From an uncultured Paracoccaceae bacterium (GTDB lineage Bacteria; Pseudomonadota; Alphaproteobacteria; Rhodobacterales; Rhodobacteraceae), in the NCBI GenBank assembly GCA_947497065.1, contig CANMEQ010000009.1, positions 1 through 42,781 on the forward strand: 42,781 nt of DNA, written 5' to 3'. A model generated the notes under the pieces. The model worked only from the letters and a program-made list of their open reading frames with translations, did not search any database and was not told the DNA's origin. Each line of letters begins with the position of its first letter. Within the stretch, counting starts at the first letter, position 1. Below, one piece after another: positions 16,023 through 23,619 of the stretch. A program made the translations under genes and the position numbers.

Positions 16023-16586
16023 TTAGGCGATGGTCAACACCACCGCAGCGCCAGTCGCAATCGTGTAGGCAGGTACGGGCAATTGCTCGCCCACATCCGC
16101 AGCTCCCGAAACCACCTGACCAGAGGCATTGAAATCCGTCGCATGGCGGTCGCCACGGTCGGTACAGGCAAATGGCGTGGTCGGATCACCGGTGATCCCC
16201 ACAGCCTTGCCGCGGTGCGGGCACACCAAATTCACAACCAGATACTCAGGGTCCTGCACGCCATCCGGGTCATTTTCTGCCCCAAATGCAATCTGCGCGT
16301 CAGTGCGGCGCAAAATGCCAATGTACTGGGTGTTTCCAGTCGCCGTGTAAATTTCATCATCAGACGGGCGCGCCACCACGGCAACTTCACCGGGGTTCAA
16401 CGTCGATACATCTACCTCAGCGGGGCCAGCCCCCACCTCCAGCAAAGCCGCCTCGCCCACAGGGGCCTTCGTGGGAATATCATCCCAATCCAAATCAAGG
16501 CTCTGCGCGTTCAAAATAGCAGGGCACAGCATCACAGCCGTGCTGCTCAGTGTTGCGATAACATGCCTGCGGGTCAATTTATGCAT
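16023..16586 (-). CDS. Exported Rieske-type iron-sulfur protein with variant cluster motif
   Basis: A 187-residue protein. The N-terminus LTRRHVIATLSSTAVML resembles a Tat signal or anchor. The first Rieske half-site is canonical, LVCPHRG (Cys122, His124). The second is odd. After 16 residues comes Cys141, then TDRGDRHATDFNASG, where the usual C-x2-H-G-S reads C-x6-H-A-T and position +3 is Arg144. His148 aligns well with the normal H-G-S-x-F-[DN]-x-x-G context. The extra cysteines of bc1-type Rieske proteins are absent. It lies 34 nt downstream of a cytochrome b561 gene on the same strand, with GGAGAG before its start, so it is probably a periplasmic electron-transfer partner. Confidence 0.75.
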   Translation of the reverse strand: MHKLTRRHVIATLSSTAVMLCPAILNAQSLDLDWDDIPTKAPVGEAALLEVGAGPAEVDVSTLNPGEVAVVARPSDDEIYTATGNTQYIGILRRTDAQIAFGAENDPDGVQDPEYLVVNLVCPHRGKAVGITGDPTTPFACTDRGDRHATDFNASGQVVSGAADVGEQLPVPAYTIATGAAVVLTIA

Positions 16587-16620
16587 TGGTCTCTCCGTGG
16601 GTGGTTAAAAAAGGGAAGGG

Positions 16621-17133
16621 TTACGATTTCGATTTGTGAAATGTCATCCGCGCCATCGTGTCATCGCGGTCCACAATCAGGTGTTTCAGGGCGCCCGCCA
16701 CATGCAGCCCGAACAGCCCCAGCAGCACCCATTTCAACATAAAGTGGATCTCCAAGATCTGTTCGCCAAGATCAGATCGCGCAAAAGCCAAGCTCACCGG
16801 CGCGATCAACGCGCTGTCCGTCTCCGCAGATGCAGAAATATACCCAGACGCGACATAGCCGATCATCACAGCATAAAGCGCCAGCTGAACAATCTTCGAC
16901 AGGGCGCGCTCCCAACGGGCATGCCCATCGGCAGCATCCGGCGTGCGCCGCCCCAATCGGGTGGCAATCCGCAAACCCAAAACAACAATCAAAACCTGCC
17001 CGGTGATCTGATGCACCCGCATCGCGCCCCCGCCCAACAGGTCATACGAATAGGCCAACCCCGTGCCGGCCATAATCAGAATCAGGGCAAAACTCAGCCA
17101 GTGATACAGGATTTGCGTATTTGAAAACTTCAT
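16621..17133 (-). CDS. Cytochrome b561-family membrane protein
   Basis: A 170-residue integral membrane protein with four hydrophobic helices. Histidines are placed as in prokaryotic b561 proteins: YHWLSF in helix 1, RVHQITGQ in helix 2, EIHFMLKW and [10 protein letters not shown] in the last two helices. These are the expected haem b ligands. It would pass electrons from the quinone pool to a periplasmic acceptor, most simply the Rieske protein encoded immediately downstream. The ATG at 17133 is chosen because AAAGGA lies 5-6 nt upstream; another ATG at 17148 would place that site inside the gene. Confidence 0.85.
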   Translation of the reverse strand: MKFSNTQILYHWLSFALILIMAGTGLAYSYDLLGGGAMRVHQITGQVLIVVLGLRIATRLGRRTPDAADGHARWERALSKIVQLALYAVMIGYVASGYISASAETDSALIAPVSLAFARSDLGEQILEIHFMLKWVLLGLFGLHVAGALKHLIVDRDDTMARMTFHKSKS

Positions 17134-17258
17134 CTGGGTCCTTTGCATCTCGCGCCTCAGCGATGGGGACAGTTTAGCAGACCTATCGCAGCGGGTGGTA
17201 AACAACCTGTGATCGCCAAGACCCAAACCCGTACGACAACAAAAGGTTCCTGTCCCCC

Positions 17259-17287
17259 TTGCGAAAAAAGGAATCCCTGTCTATTAG
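17259..17287 (+). promoter_or_regulatory. Candidate promoter of rplKA
   Basis: TTGCGA (17259-17264), a 17-nt spacer and TATTAG (17282-17287) lie 135 nt before rplK. A 16-nt perfect palindrome, GGATCACGCGTGATCC (17339-17354), lies within the resulting leader. The interval 17134-17421 otherwise shows no gene. Confidence 0.55.
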
Positions 17288-17421
17288 CCCGCTCAGGCGC
17301 CTCCATCTCGATGGGGGTGTTTCCCATGTGGGAGGTGCGGATCACGCGTGATCCAACCCAGACCACATTCACATCACGCCACGCGGGACGCGCCCGCTGG
17401 CCGGACAAAAGGAAACGACCA

Positions 17422-17847
17422 ATGGCTAAAAAAGTCGCTGGCACAATGAAACTGCAGGTTGCTGCAGGTCAAGCCAACCCATCCCCACCCGTAGGCCCAG
17501 CACTGGGTCAACGCGGTATCAACATCATGGAATTCTGTAAGGCGTTCAACGCTAAAACACAGGAACTGGAGCCAGGCGCGCCTTGCCCAACCGTGATCAC
17601 GTATTACCAGGACAAGTCCTTCTCCATGGACATCAAGACGCCACCTGCGTCTTACTACCTGAAAAAAGCGGCCAAAGTTAAATCTGGCGCAAACACACCA
17701 TCCCGTCAGGTTGTTGGCACCGTCACAACCAAACAGGTTCGTGAAATCGCCGAAGCCAAAATGAAGGACCTCAACGCGACGTCCATCGAAGGCGCGATGA
17801 AAATCATTCTGGGCTCCGCCCGCTCTATGGGCATCGAGGTTAAGTAA
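17422..17847 (+). CDS. rplK: 50S ribosomal protein L11
   Basis: A 141-residue L11 of standard length. It starts [21 protein letters not shown], with the proline-rich [20 protein letters not shown] of the N-terminal domain and the RNA-binding C-terminal domain ending SMGIEVK. L11 forms the GTPase-associated centre of 23S rRNA. The ATG at 17422 follows AAAGGA. The gene starts a new transcription block; nusG, its usual neighbour, is 8.8 kb away. rplA follows after 1 nt. Confidence 0.97.
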   Translation: MAKKVAGTMKLQVAAGQANPSPPVGPALGQRGINIMEFCKAFNAKTQELEPGAPCPTVITYYQDKSFSMDIKTPPASYYLKKAAKVKSGANTPSRQVVGTVTTKQVREIAEAKMKDLNATSIEGAMKIILGSARSMGIEVK

Positions 17848-17848
17848 C

Positions 17849-18547
17849 ATGGCAAAGCTCGGAAAACGCACAACTGCGGCACGCGCAGCATTCGCCGGCA
17901 AAGCCGATGTAACTGTCTCTGAGGCCGTTGCACTGGTTAAAGACAACGCCAAAGCGAAATTCGACGAAACTGTTGAAATCGCACTGGTGCTGGGTGTTGA
18001 CCCACGTCACGCCGACCAAATGGTTCGCGGCAAAATCGCACTGCCAAACGGCACAGGCAAAACCATGCGTGTTGCTGTGTTCGCACGTGGCGACAAAGCT
18101 GACGAAGCAAAAGCAGCTGGCGCAGACATCGTTGGCGCAGAAGACCTGATGGAAACTGTTCAGGGCGGCACAATCGACTTCGATCGTTGCATCGCGACAC
18201 CTGACATGATGCCAATCGTTGGTCGTCTGGGTAAAGTTCTCGGCCCACGTAACCTGATGCCAAACCCAAAAGTTGGCACAGTGACCATGGACGTGAAAGA
18301 AGCTGTCGAAGCTGCTAAAGGCGGCGAAGTCCAGTTCAAAGTCGAAAAAGCTGGCGTTGTTCACGCAGGCATCGGCAAAGCATCCTTCGATGCGGCCAAG
18401 CTGGAAGAAAACGTGCTGTCCTTCGTTGACGCCGTTCAGAAAGCTCGCCCTGCTGGCGCCAAAGGCACATACATGAAGAAAATCTCCCTGACGTCCACAA
18501 TGGGCCCAGGCGTGACAATCAACGTGGATTCCGCCACAGGCAACTAA
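17849..18547 (+). CDS. rplA: 50S ribosomal protein L1
   Basis: A 232-residue L1, the stalk protein that helps release E-site tRNA. Recognisable segments are [31 protein letters not shown], the L1 signature around [20 protein letters not shown] and the C-terminal [14 protein letters not shown]1 in many bacteria represses translation of its own L11-L1 mRNA; the long leader before rplK would be the expected site. A strong terminator follows. Confidence 0.97.
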   Translation: MAKLGKRTTAARAAFAGKADVTVSEAVALVKDNAKAKFDETVEIALVLGVDPRHADQMVRGKIALPNGTGKTMRVAVFARGDKADEAKAAGADIVGAEDLMETVQGGTIDFDRCIATPDMMPIVGRLGKVLGPRNLMPNPKVGTVTMDVKEAVEAAKGGEVQFKVEKAGVVHAGIGKASFDAAKLEENVLSFVDAVQKARPAGAKGTYMKKISLTSTMGPGVTINVDSATGN

Positions 18548-18580
18548 AGGTCCGCGCCTCGGCGCCACCTGATGTTTTTG

Positions 18581-18613
18581 AAAAGGGCCCTCTGTTTCAG
18601 GGGGCCCTTTTTG
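18581..18613 (+). terminator. Terminator of rplKA
   Basis: AAAAGGGCCC (18581-18590) pairs with GGGCCCTTTT (18602-18611), followed by T. It closes the L11-L1 block. Confidence 0.9.
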
Positions 18614-18674
18614 CGTGACCGCACCGGATCCGCCCTCCCGCCGCAGCTTCGGCGCGCGTCGGCAGGCCCAATGC

Positions 18675-18705
18675 AAAAGGCCGCCCCCTGCACGGGGCGG
18701 CCTTT
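18675..18705 (-). terminator. Terminator of the MBL-fold gene
   Basis: AAAGGCCGCCCC (18676-18687) pairs with GGGGCGGCCTTT (18694-18705). On the minus strand the hairpin is followed by TTTTGC, fitting the end of the gene at 18737. Confidence 0.8.
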
Positions 18706-18736
18706 CACATGTCTCGCAGTCTTGGTGGCGTTTGTC

Positions 18737-19666
18737 CTACAGGATCTGCTGGTAAGACGCTGGTACGTAGCGGAACCGGCCTTCTTCAACCGTCTCGACA
18801 TATCCCATCCCTGGGAACGGCATGTGATAGCCAACCAGCGGAATACGGTCGGCGGCAACCATGCCCAACAACTGCTTGCGCGTCTCGGCAGCCGCAGCTT
18901 TATCCGCATCAAACCGCACTTCCCACTCAGGGTAGGCCAGTGACCAAACATAGTGGTTGGCCGCATCGGCCATCAGCAAAACCTGCTCGTCGTTGGACTC
19001 AACCATATACGCCATATGGCCCGGTGTGTGGCCAAAGGCCGCCATGCTGGTGATGCCCGGCGCAATGCTCGCGCCATCGCCCACAAATGTCATCTTTTCC
19101 GCCAAGGGGCGCACCTTCGCCTCAAAGTTCTCGTTCTCGGCGCCGGCCCAATAATCAAACTCAACCTGCCCCGTGACGTAGCGCGCATTGGCAAAGGTCT
19201 CATTGCCCGCCTCATCGGTCAAACCACCAATGTGGTCGCCGTGCATGTGCGTCAGCACCACGCATGTCACATCCGCGGCAGAGATGCCGGCTTGCTCCAA
19301 TGCGGCTGTCGTGCCCGCAGCAGACAGGCCCGTGTCGAACAGCACAATGTCTGATCCGGTGCGCACAACGGTCGGCGTAAAGAAAAACTGCGCCTCATCC
19401 GCTGGAATAAAGTTCGCCTCGCTCACGGCCGCAAACTCTTCATCCGATACGTTCAGCCCGAAAATGGTGTGCACATCCCCAACCGCGCGCGTCCCCGCCA
19501 ACAGCGTGGACACCTGGAACTCACCCAATTCAAATGTGTTCTGAATGGCATTGGACGGTGCCGCATGGCCGTCAGCACGCACCAATGTGGGCGCAGCAAT
19601 CGTGGCAAATGGGGCGGCAGCCCCCGCCATAAGGGCGTGGCGGCGGGTAAGTTTCGAGTTGGACAT
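18737..19666 (-). CDS. Exported MBL-fold metallo-hydrolase
   Basis: A 309-residue metallo-beta-lactamase-fold hydrolase. The leader LTRRHALMAGAAAPFA looks like a Tat signal, with mature protein from about residue 32. The zinc motif is intact: VVLTHMHGDHIGG (His140, His142, Asp144, His145), a further His in FGHTPGHMAY, and Asp in LLMADAANH. The pattern suits lactonase-like or other hydrolases; the substrate is unknown. The start at 19666 has GGAGGT 5 nt upstream. It lies downstream of a tetR gene on the same strand, with 174 nt between, and may belong to a detoxification cassette with the divergent monooxygenase. Confidence 0.85.
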   Translation of the reverse strand: MSNSKLTRRHALMAGAAAPFATIAAPTLVRADGHAAPSNAIQNTFELGEFQVSTLLAGTRAVGDVHTIFGLNVSDEEFAAVSEANFIPADEAQFFFTPTVVRTGSDIVLFDTGLSAAGTTAALEQAGISAADVTCVVLTHMHGDHIGGLTDEAGNETFANARYVTGQVEFDYWAGAENENFEAKVRPLAEKMTFVGDGASIAPGITSMAAFGHTPGHMAYMVESNDEQVLLMADAANHYVWSLAYPEWEVRFDADKAAAAETRKQLLGMVAADRIPLVGYHMPFPGMGYVETVEEGRFRYVPASYQQIL

Positions 19667-19840
19667 GATGACCTCCGTTTTTGAGTGATTGTTCAACGCA
19701 AAGTAGGTCAGTTTCTGAAAAGACAATGCAACTCACGATAATTCACCGAACCTCGCGCCCACGTGATCGCACCACGCTCACTCCTCATCCCCACACCAAA
19801 CATCAACAGCGGGGCAGGCGCGGGCGACAGGCACATCGGC

Positions 19841-20422
19841 CTACAGAAATAGGCGCAACGATGCGGCAACCGTCTCGGTCTTCATGTTTCGGACGCCGGG
19901 TGAATCATAGCTCGGCTCAGTGGCAATCAGGGCCGTGCCAGCGGTCAACGACATCAGATGAAGAAGCAGAACGTCAGGGTCCTCGTCACTGCGCCACCCA
20001 TCGGCCTGCGCCTGCGCGATCTCAACGCGTAGCAGATCGGCAAATTCAGCTAGCCGGTCGTTCAAATCATCGGTCCGATGCTTCAAAACGTCGGGGCTCC
20101 GCAACACACGGTGAAACGCCGGATTTTCCTGCGCCCATTCAATGTAGGCAAACGCAATTTGAAACAGCCGCGCGCGCGCTTCTTTCGCTACGGCTGCCTG
20201 CCGCGCCTTTTGAACCAGCTTTGCGCCCCCTTCATCGGCAAGGGCCTGCAAAAGATGCGCCTTTGTCGCGAAATGCTTCAACGGGGCCGAATGGCTCACG
20301 CCAATCTGTCGCGCCAATGCGCGCAGAGACAGCGCATCCACCCCTTCCGCATTCAACACGTCCACGGCCTGCTTCAACAGTTCTTCACGCAGATTGCCGT
20401 GGTGATAATTTTCGTCCTGCAT
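19841..20422 (-). CDS. TetR-family transcriptional regulator
   Basis: A 193-residue regulator. The N-terminal helix-turn-helix spans residues ~9-55, with LREELLKQAVDVLNAEG and the recognition region LSLRALARQIGVSHSAPLKHF. The C-terminal ~140 residues form the ligand and dimer domain, including AFAYIEWAQENPAFHRVLRSP. It is transcribed divergently from a FAD monooxygenase gene 78 nt away, the usual arrangement for a local repressor. An inverted pair CAATGTTG/CAACATTG in the shared interval is a candidate binding site. GGAGA precedes the ATG. Confidence 0.9.
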   Translation of the reverse strand: MQDENYHHGNLREELLKQAVDVLNAEGVDALSLRALARQIGVSHSAPLKHFATKAHLLQALADEGGAKLVQKARQAAVAKEARARLFQIAFAYIEWAQENPAFHRVLRSPDVLKHRTDDLNDRLAEFADLLRVEIAQAQADGWRSDEDPDVLLLHLMSLTAGTALIATEPSYDSPGVRNMKTETVAASLRLFL

Positions 20423-20430
20423 GAAATCTC

Positions 20431-20477
20431 CAATGTTGACAGTGTCTATATTCAGTCCTAAGTGGACAGTGACAACA
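20431..20477. promoter_or_regulatory. Divergent tetR/monooxygenase control region
   Basis: A consensus -35 TTGACA (20436-20441) faces the monooxygenase. A TTGTCA on the opposite strand could serve tetR. Outer arms CAATGTTG (20431-20438) and CAACATTG are inverted, and the inner GTCC-TAAGT-GGAC is a shorter inverted repeat. The -10 elements are weak, so exact starts are uncertain. Confidence 0.5.
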
Positions 20478-20500
20478 TTGTGTACCGAAAGGACTGACCA

Positions 20501-21613
20501 ATGGCTAGCCCATCCCTCTCCGATGTCACCACAGACCGCCCCGTTCTCATCGTCGGGGCCGGTCCCACCGGTTTAACCGCCGCGCTTGAACTGGCCCGGC
20601 GCGATGTTCCCGTTCACATCATCGAACGCCGCGAAGGCCCGTCGCCTCTGTCACGGGCCGTTGGCATCATGCCGTGGGGGATGGATATTCTGGACAAATC
20701 CGGCGCGGGCGATCTGATCCGCGCGAAATCACAGCCTGTTCAGCGCGTCGAAGTTTGGAATGGCACCAAGGTCGCCACAAACATCAAACTCGATGTTGAT
20801 CCCGACCCCAACCAGCGGCTTCTCTGTCTGCCCCAAAACGAAACCGAGGCTATCCTCGCGCAAAAGCTCGCCGAACACGGCGTCACCGTTCAGTATGAAA
20901 CAACGCTCGAAGCGCTGTTCGAACAGAGTGCAGATTGCGTGATCGCACAGATCAACGGTGAAACCAGCCACCATGCCTTTGTCCTCGGCGCAGACGGCGT
21001 CCGCTCCAGCGTGCGGGCGTATCTTGGCGAAACACTGGAGGGCTACGATCTGCCCACCCAATGGTCCATCGCCGATATCGACGCCCATGACTGGACAGAA
21101 CCCGGCGTCTTTCGGGTTTACCTCAAAGACGACGGTAACGCCGCGTTTGTCATCCCCATCGGGCCGACCCGCTACCGTATCGTCGCCTCCGAACCAGGCG
21201 CCTTGGCCTCCATGCCTGTCCCGATCAAAGTCGATCACATTCACCGCGAAGGAGATTTCACCATCGGTATCCGTCAGGCCGAAAGCTATGGGCGCGGCCG
21301 TGTCTGGATCGCCGGTGACGCCGCCCACGTCCATTCTCCCGTCGGTGGCCGTGGCATGAACCTCGGGCTGCAAGATGCAGATGAATGGGCTGATCGATTG
21401 ATATCGGGGCGGTTGGCCAAAGGGGTGGATGAAGGCTACAGTGCGGCGCGTCATGAACGGGGCCGTGAAATCGTCGCGTTCACCGAAAAATCCCGCCAAA
21501 GCGTCATGACAAAAGCAAGCCTGACAAAACGTTTGTCCCTTCGGATGCTCGGGGCGCTGGGGGGCATTCTTCCCATCAACCGTATGATCGTGCGCCGCAT
21601 GTTGCGAACCTAG
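20501..21613 (+). CDS. FAD-dependent monooxygenase (PHBH/UbiH-like)
   Basis: A 370-residue group A flavoprotein hydroxylase. The N-terminal Rossmann motif is LIVGAGPTGLTAALELARR with IIERR after strand 2. The DG motif is LGADGVRSSVR. The FAD ribityl-binding GD motif is IAGDAAHVHSPVGGRGMNLGLQDA. Such enzymes hydroxylate aromatic or polyketide-like compounds using NAD(P)H and O2; the substrate is not evident. It is divergent from tetR and so probably induced by its substrate or a related toxic compound. AAAGGA lies before the ATG. It sits just upstream of the rplJ leader, an unusual place for such a gene. Confidence 0.9.
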   Translation: MASPSLSDVTTDRPVLIVGAGPTGLTAALELARRDVPVHIIERREGPSPLSRAVGIMPWGMDILDKSGAGDLIRAKSQPVQRVEVWNGTKVATNIKLDVDPDPNQRLLCLPQNETEAILAQKLAEHGVTVQYETTLEALFEQSADCVIAQINGETSHHAFVLGADGVRSSVRAYLGETLEGYDLPTQWSIADIDAHDWTEPGVFRVYLKDDGNAAFVIPIGPTRYRIVASEPGALASMPVPIKVDHIHREGDFTIGIRQAESYGRGRVWIAGDAAHVHSPVGGRGMNLGLQDADEWADRLISGRLAKGVDEGYSAARHERGREIVAFTEKSRQSVMTKASLTKRLSLRMLGALGGILPINRMIVRRMLRT

Positions 21614-21910
21614 GGCAGCCCGAACGGGCACACCCCTAAAAAACACTTGGCAAAGGGGCCGCATCACAGTAATCACCCCCTCGTACCGATCTCGGGATTC
21701 GTCCCGACGGTGTACATTCGTCCGAGACGGTGGGTGAAGGGTTCCTTCATAATTCCTGCCCGAGGCGGGAAAGACCAAAGATTGATTGGCGCTCTCTACG
21801 GGCTCCACTCCACCTTCGGCTCAACCCCCGTTTAAAATGGACAAAAACGTCTGGCTTTCGGGCCGGGCAAACTTGAGCCGGGAAGCAATTCCCAAAATTG
21901 GAGTGAAACT
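21614..21910 (+). promoter_or_regulatory. Leader region of rplJL
   Basis: This 297-nt interval has no gene. It is rich in hairpin potential, for example CGGGA-TTCG-TCCCG at 21693-21706. In many bacteria the L10 leader binds the L10-L7/L12 complex for autorepression, and this region is where such a site would lie. A TTGGCA at 21647 with a weak AGTAAT is the only promoter-like pair I see, and its spacing is short. Confidence 0.4.
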
Positions 21911-22423
21911 GTGGATAGAGCCCAAAAAGAGAAATTGGTCGACGAGCTCGGCCAAATCTTCGAAAGCTCTGGCGTCGTTGTGGTTGCCCACTACGAAGGC
22001 ATGACAGTTGCTGAAATGCAGGACCTGCGCGCGCAAATGCGTGAAGTTGGCGGGTCCGTACGCGTTGCCAAGAACAAGCTCGCCAAAATTGCTCTGGAAG
22101 GTAAGCCATGCGCCAGCATCGCTGAATACCTGACAGGCATGACCGTGATCGCCTCCTCTGAAGATCCTGTAGCTGCGGCTAAGGTTGTTCAGGGCTACGC
22201 CAAAGAGAACGACAAGCTCGTTATCTTGGGCGGTGCAATGGGTGAAAACGCTCTGGATACAGCCGGCGTTGAAGCCGTGTCCAAAATGCCATCCCGCGAG
22301 GAGCTTATCGCTTCCATCGCTGGCTGCATTGGTGCACCTGCTTCCAACATCGCTGGGGCCATTGGCGCGCCTGCTTCGAACATCGCGGGCGTTCTCTCGA
22401 CCATCGAAGAGAAGGCTGCGTAA
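21911..22423 (+). CDS. rplJ: 50S ribosomal protein L10
   Basis: A 170-residue L10. It starts with a GTG codon at 21911 preceded by GGAGT. The N-terminal RNA-binding part includes [17 protein letters not shown] and [13 protein letters not shown]. The C-terminal helix ends with alanine-rich repeats ([20 protein letters not shown]) leading to the L7/L12 dimer-binding tail. L10 anchors the L12 stalk. It is the first gene of the rplJ-rplL block. Confidence 0.96.
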   Translation: MDRAQKEKLVDELGQIFESSGVVVVAHYEGMTVAEMQDLRAQMREVGGSVRVAKNKLAKIALEGKPCASIAEYLTGMTVIASSEDPVAAAKVVQGYAKENDKLVILGGAMGENALDTAGVEAVSKMPSREELIASIAGCIGAPASNIAGAIGAPASNIAGVLSTIEEKAA

Positions 22424-22491
22424 GCAACTTGATTACCGTCGTAGGGATACCCCCTCACGTTGGAACACATACTTAGAAATGGAAAAGCAAA

Positions 22492-22866
22492 ATGGCTGAT
22501 CTGAAGAAACTTGCTGAAGAGATCGTTGGTCTGACACTTCTCGAAGCACAAGAACTGAAAACCATCCTCAAAGACGAGTATGGCATCGAACCAGCTGCCG
22601 GTGGCGCAGTAATGGTTGCTGGCGGCGGCGACGCTGGCGGCGCAGCAGCAGAAGAGAAGACTGAATTCGACGTCGTTCTCAAAAACGCTGGTGCATCCAA
22701 AATCAACGTCATCAAAGAAGTTCGCGGCATCACAGGTCTTGGCCTGAAAGAAGCTAAAGACCTCGTCGAAGCTGGCGGCAAAATCAAAGAAGGTGTCGAC
22801 AAAGCAGAAGCTGAAGACATCAAAGGCAAGCTCGAAGCAGCTGGCGCCGAAGTAGAAGTAGCCTAA
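22492..22866 (+). CDS. rplL: 50S ribosomal protein L7/L12
   Basis: A 124-residue stalk protein. The N-terminal dimerisation segment is [25 protein letters not shown], followed by an Ala/Gly-rich hinge. The C-terminal factor-binding domain contains [24 protein letters not shown] and ends GAEVEVA. It recruits translation GTPases such as EF-Tu and EF-G, both encoded in this window. It is followed by a strong terminator instead of reading into rpoB. Confidence 0.97.
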   Translation: MADLKKLAEEIVGLTLLEAQELKTILKDEYGIEPAAGGAVMVAGGGDAGGAAAEEKTEFDVVLKNAGASKINVIKEVRGITGLGLKEAKDLVEAGGKIKEGVDKAEAEDIKGKLEAAGAEVEVA

Positions 22867-22900
22867 GCTACCCTAATTCGGATACCTTCTTGGTATACAG

Positions 22901-22930
22901 AAACGGCGGTCCCTCGGGGCCGCCGTTTTT
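22901..22930 (+). terminator. Terminator of rplJL
   Basis: AAACGGCGG (22901-22909) pairs with CCGCCGTTT (22920-22928), followed by TT. A smaller hairpin, ATACC-TTCTT-GGTAT, precedes it at 22882-22896. Together they separate rplJL from rpoBC. Confidence 0.9.
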
Positions 22931-22954
22931 GGTTGGGGGGAGAAGACTTCGAAC

Positions 22955-23260
22955 CTATGCTGGAATGTTCTCGTGCCATTCCCGAATAGTCCGGCAAAGC
23001 TGCGACATGGCAAAACCACGTTGGGAGCGAACATCTAGCATCCCGAATTTCTCGGCGAACATTACAACGTCTTCCCCATCCGCAATGAATTCAAATTGGC
23101 CACTGGAATAGTCGTCCTCAGGCTCATATCCGACAACACGCCAAGTCCCGAGGTACTCGCCGTCACGGGTCACAACATCCCCTTTCGCTAGCTTAGGGTC
23201 GTATCCACCATCGAGCCACTCGTCGTGGCCCATAAAATTTATTGGGTATTCCAGTTCCAT
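22955..23260 (-). CDS. Small acidic protein of unknown function
   Basis: A 101-residue protein I do not recognise. It is acidic and aromatic-rich, with GDVVTRDGEYLGTWRVVGY looking like small beta strands and a helical C-terminus (MSQLCRTIREWHENI). There is no signal peptide or membrane segment. The region before the ATG at 23260 lacks a good ribosome site; an internal ATG lies at 23233. It is convergent with rplL, and its downstream end abuts the rplL terminator. Protein-like composition supports it as a real gene, but it could be a remnant of accessory DNA. Confidence 0.5.
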   Translation of the reverse strand: MELEYPINFMGHDEWLDGGYDPKLAKGDVVTRDGEYLGTWRVVGYEPEDDYSSGQFEFIADGEDVVMFAEKFGMLDVRSQRGFAMSQLCRTIREWHENIPA

Positions 23261-23619
23261 GAACCGAAGATAAGTGGCCTATATTTCGTTTCAAGATCGG
23301 CCCAGGCGTGATTCTTAAAGTTCGTCTCAACCTCCAGGCAACCACAACAAGGTCGGAAACAAGGTGTAGCCGCCGACCCATCGCTGACCCGCACCACGGG
23401 GAAGCGATTTTGCGACGCGCACACCGTCCTGAAATCGAGGAGAAACGCGGCAGCCATAAAGTGCCAAGCTGAAACGATGAACGCTCCCCTTCGGATCAGC
23501 GATCGGCCTTGAGTGAGCTCACGCATTGGTTGAATGTCGATACCTTTTCAATTAGCCACAACACAATCTGCGATGCTTGTTCACGCGTGCGATAACGATT
23601 GGTTTTTGGGGGGTGCTAA
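23261..23619. other. 359-nt interval without a convincing gene
   Basis: This lies between the small minus-strand gene and the PIN gene. A minus-strand frame across 23239-23526 exists but looks non-coding. A 10-bp palindrome, GTGAGCTCAC, is at 23513-23522. Base composition becomes more AT-rich toward 23530-23619, where the PIN gene promoter should lie; I see no clear -35/-10 pair. Confidence 0.5.

Noticed and set aside
17143-17421. An N-terminal extension of rplK
   Set aside because: L11 begins at 17422 with a ribosome site directly before it; the upstream part is the untranslated leader.
23239-23526. A 95-residue minus-strand frame upstream of the PIN gene
   Set aside because: It overlaps the small gene at 22955-23260, lacks a ribosome site and any recognisable motif, and has a composition more like non-coding DNA.
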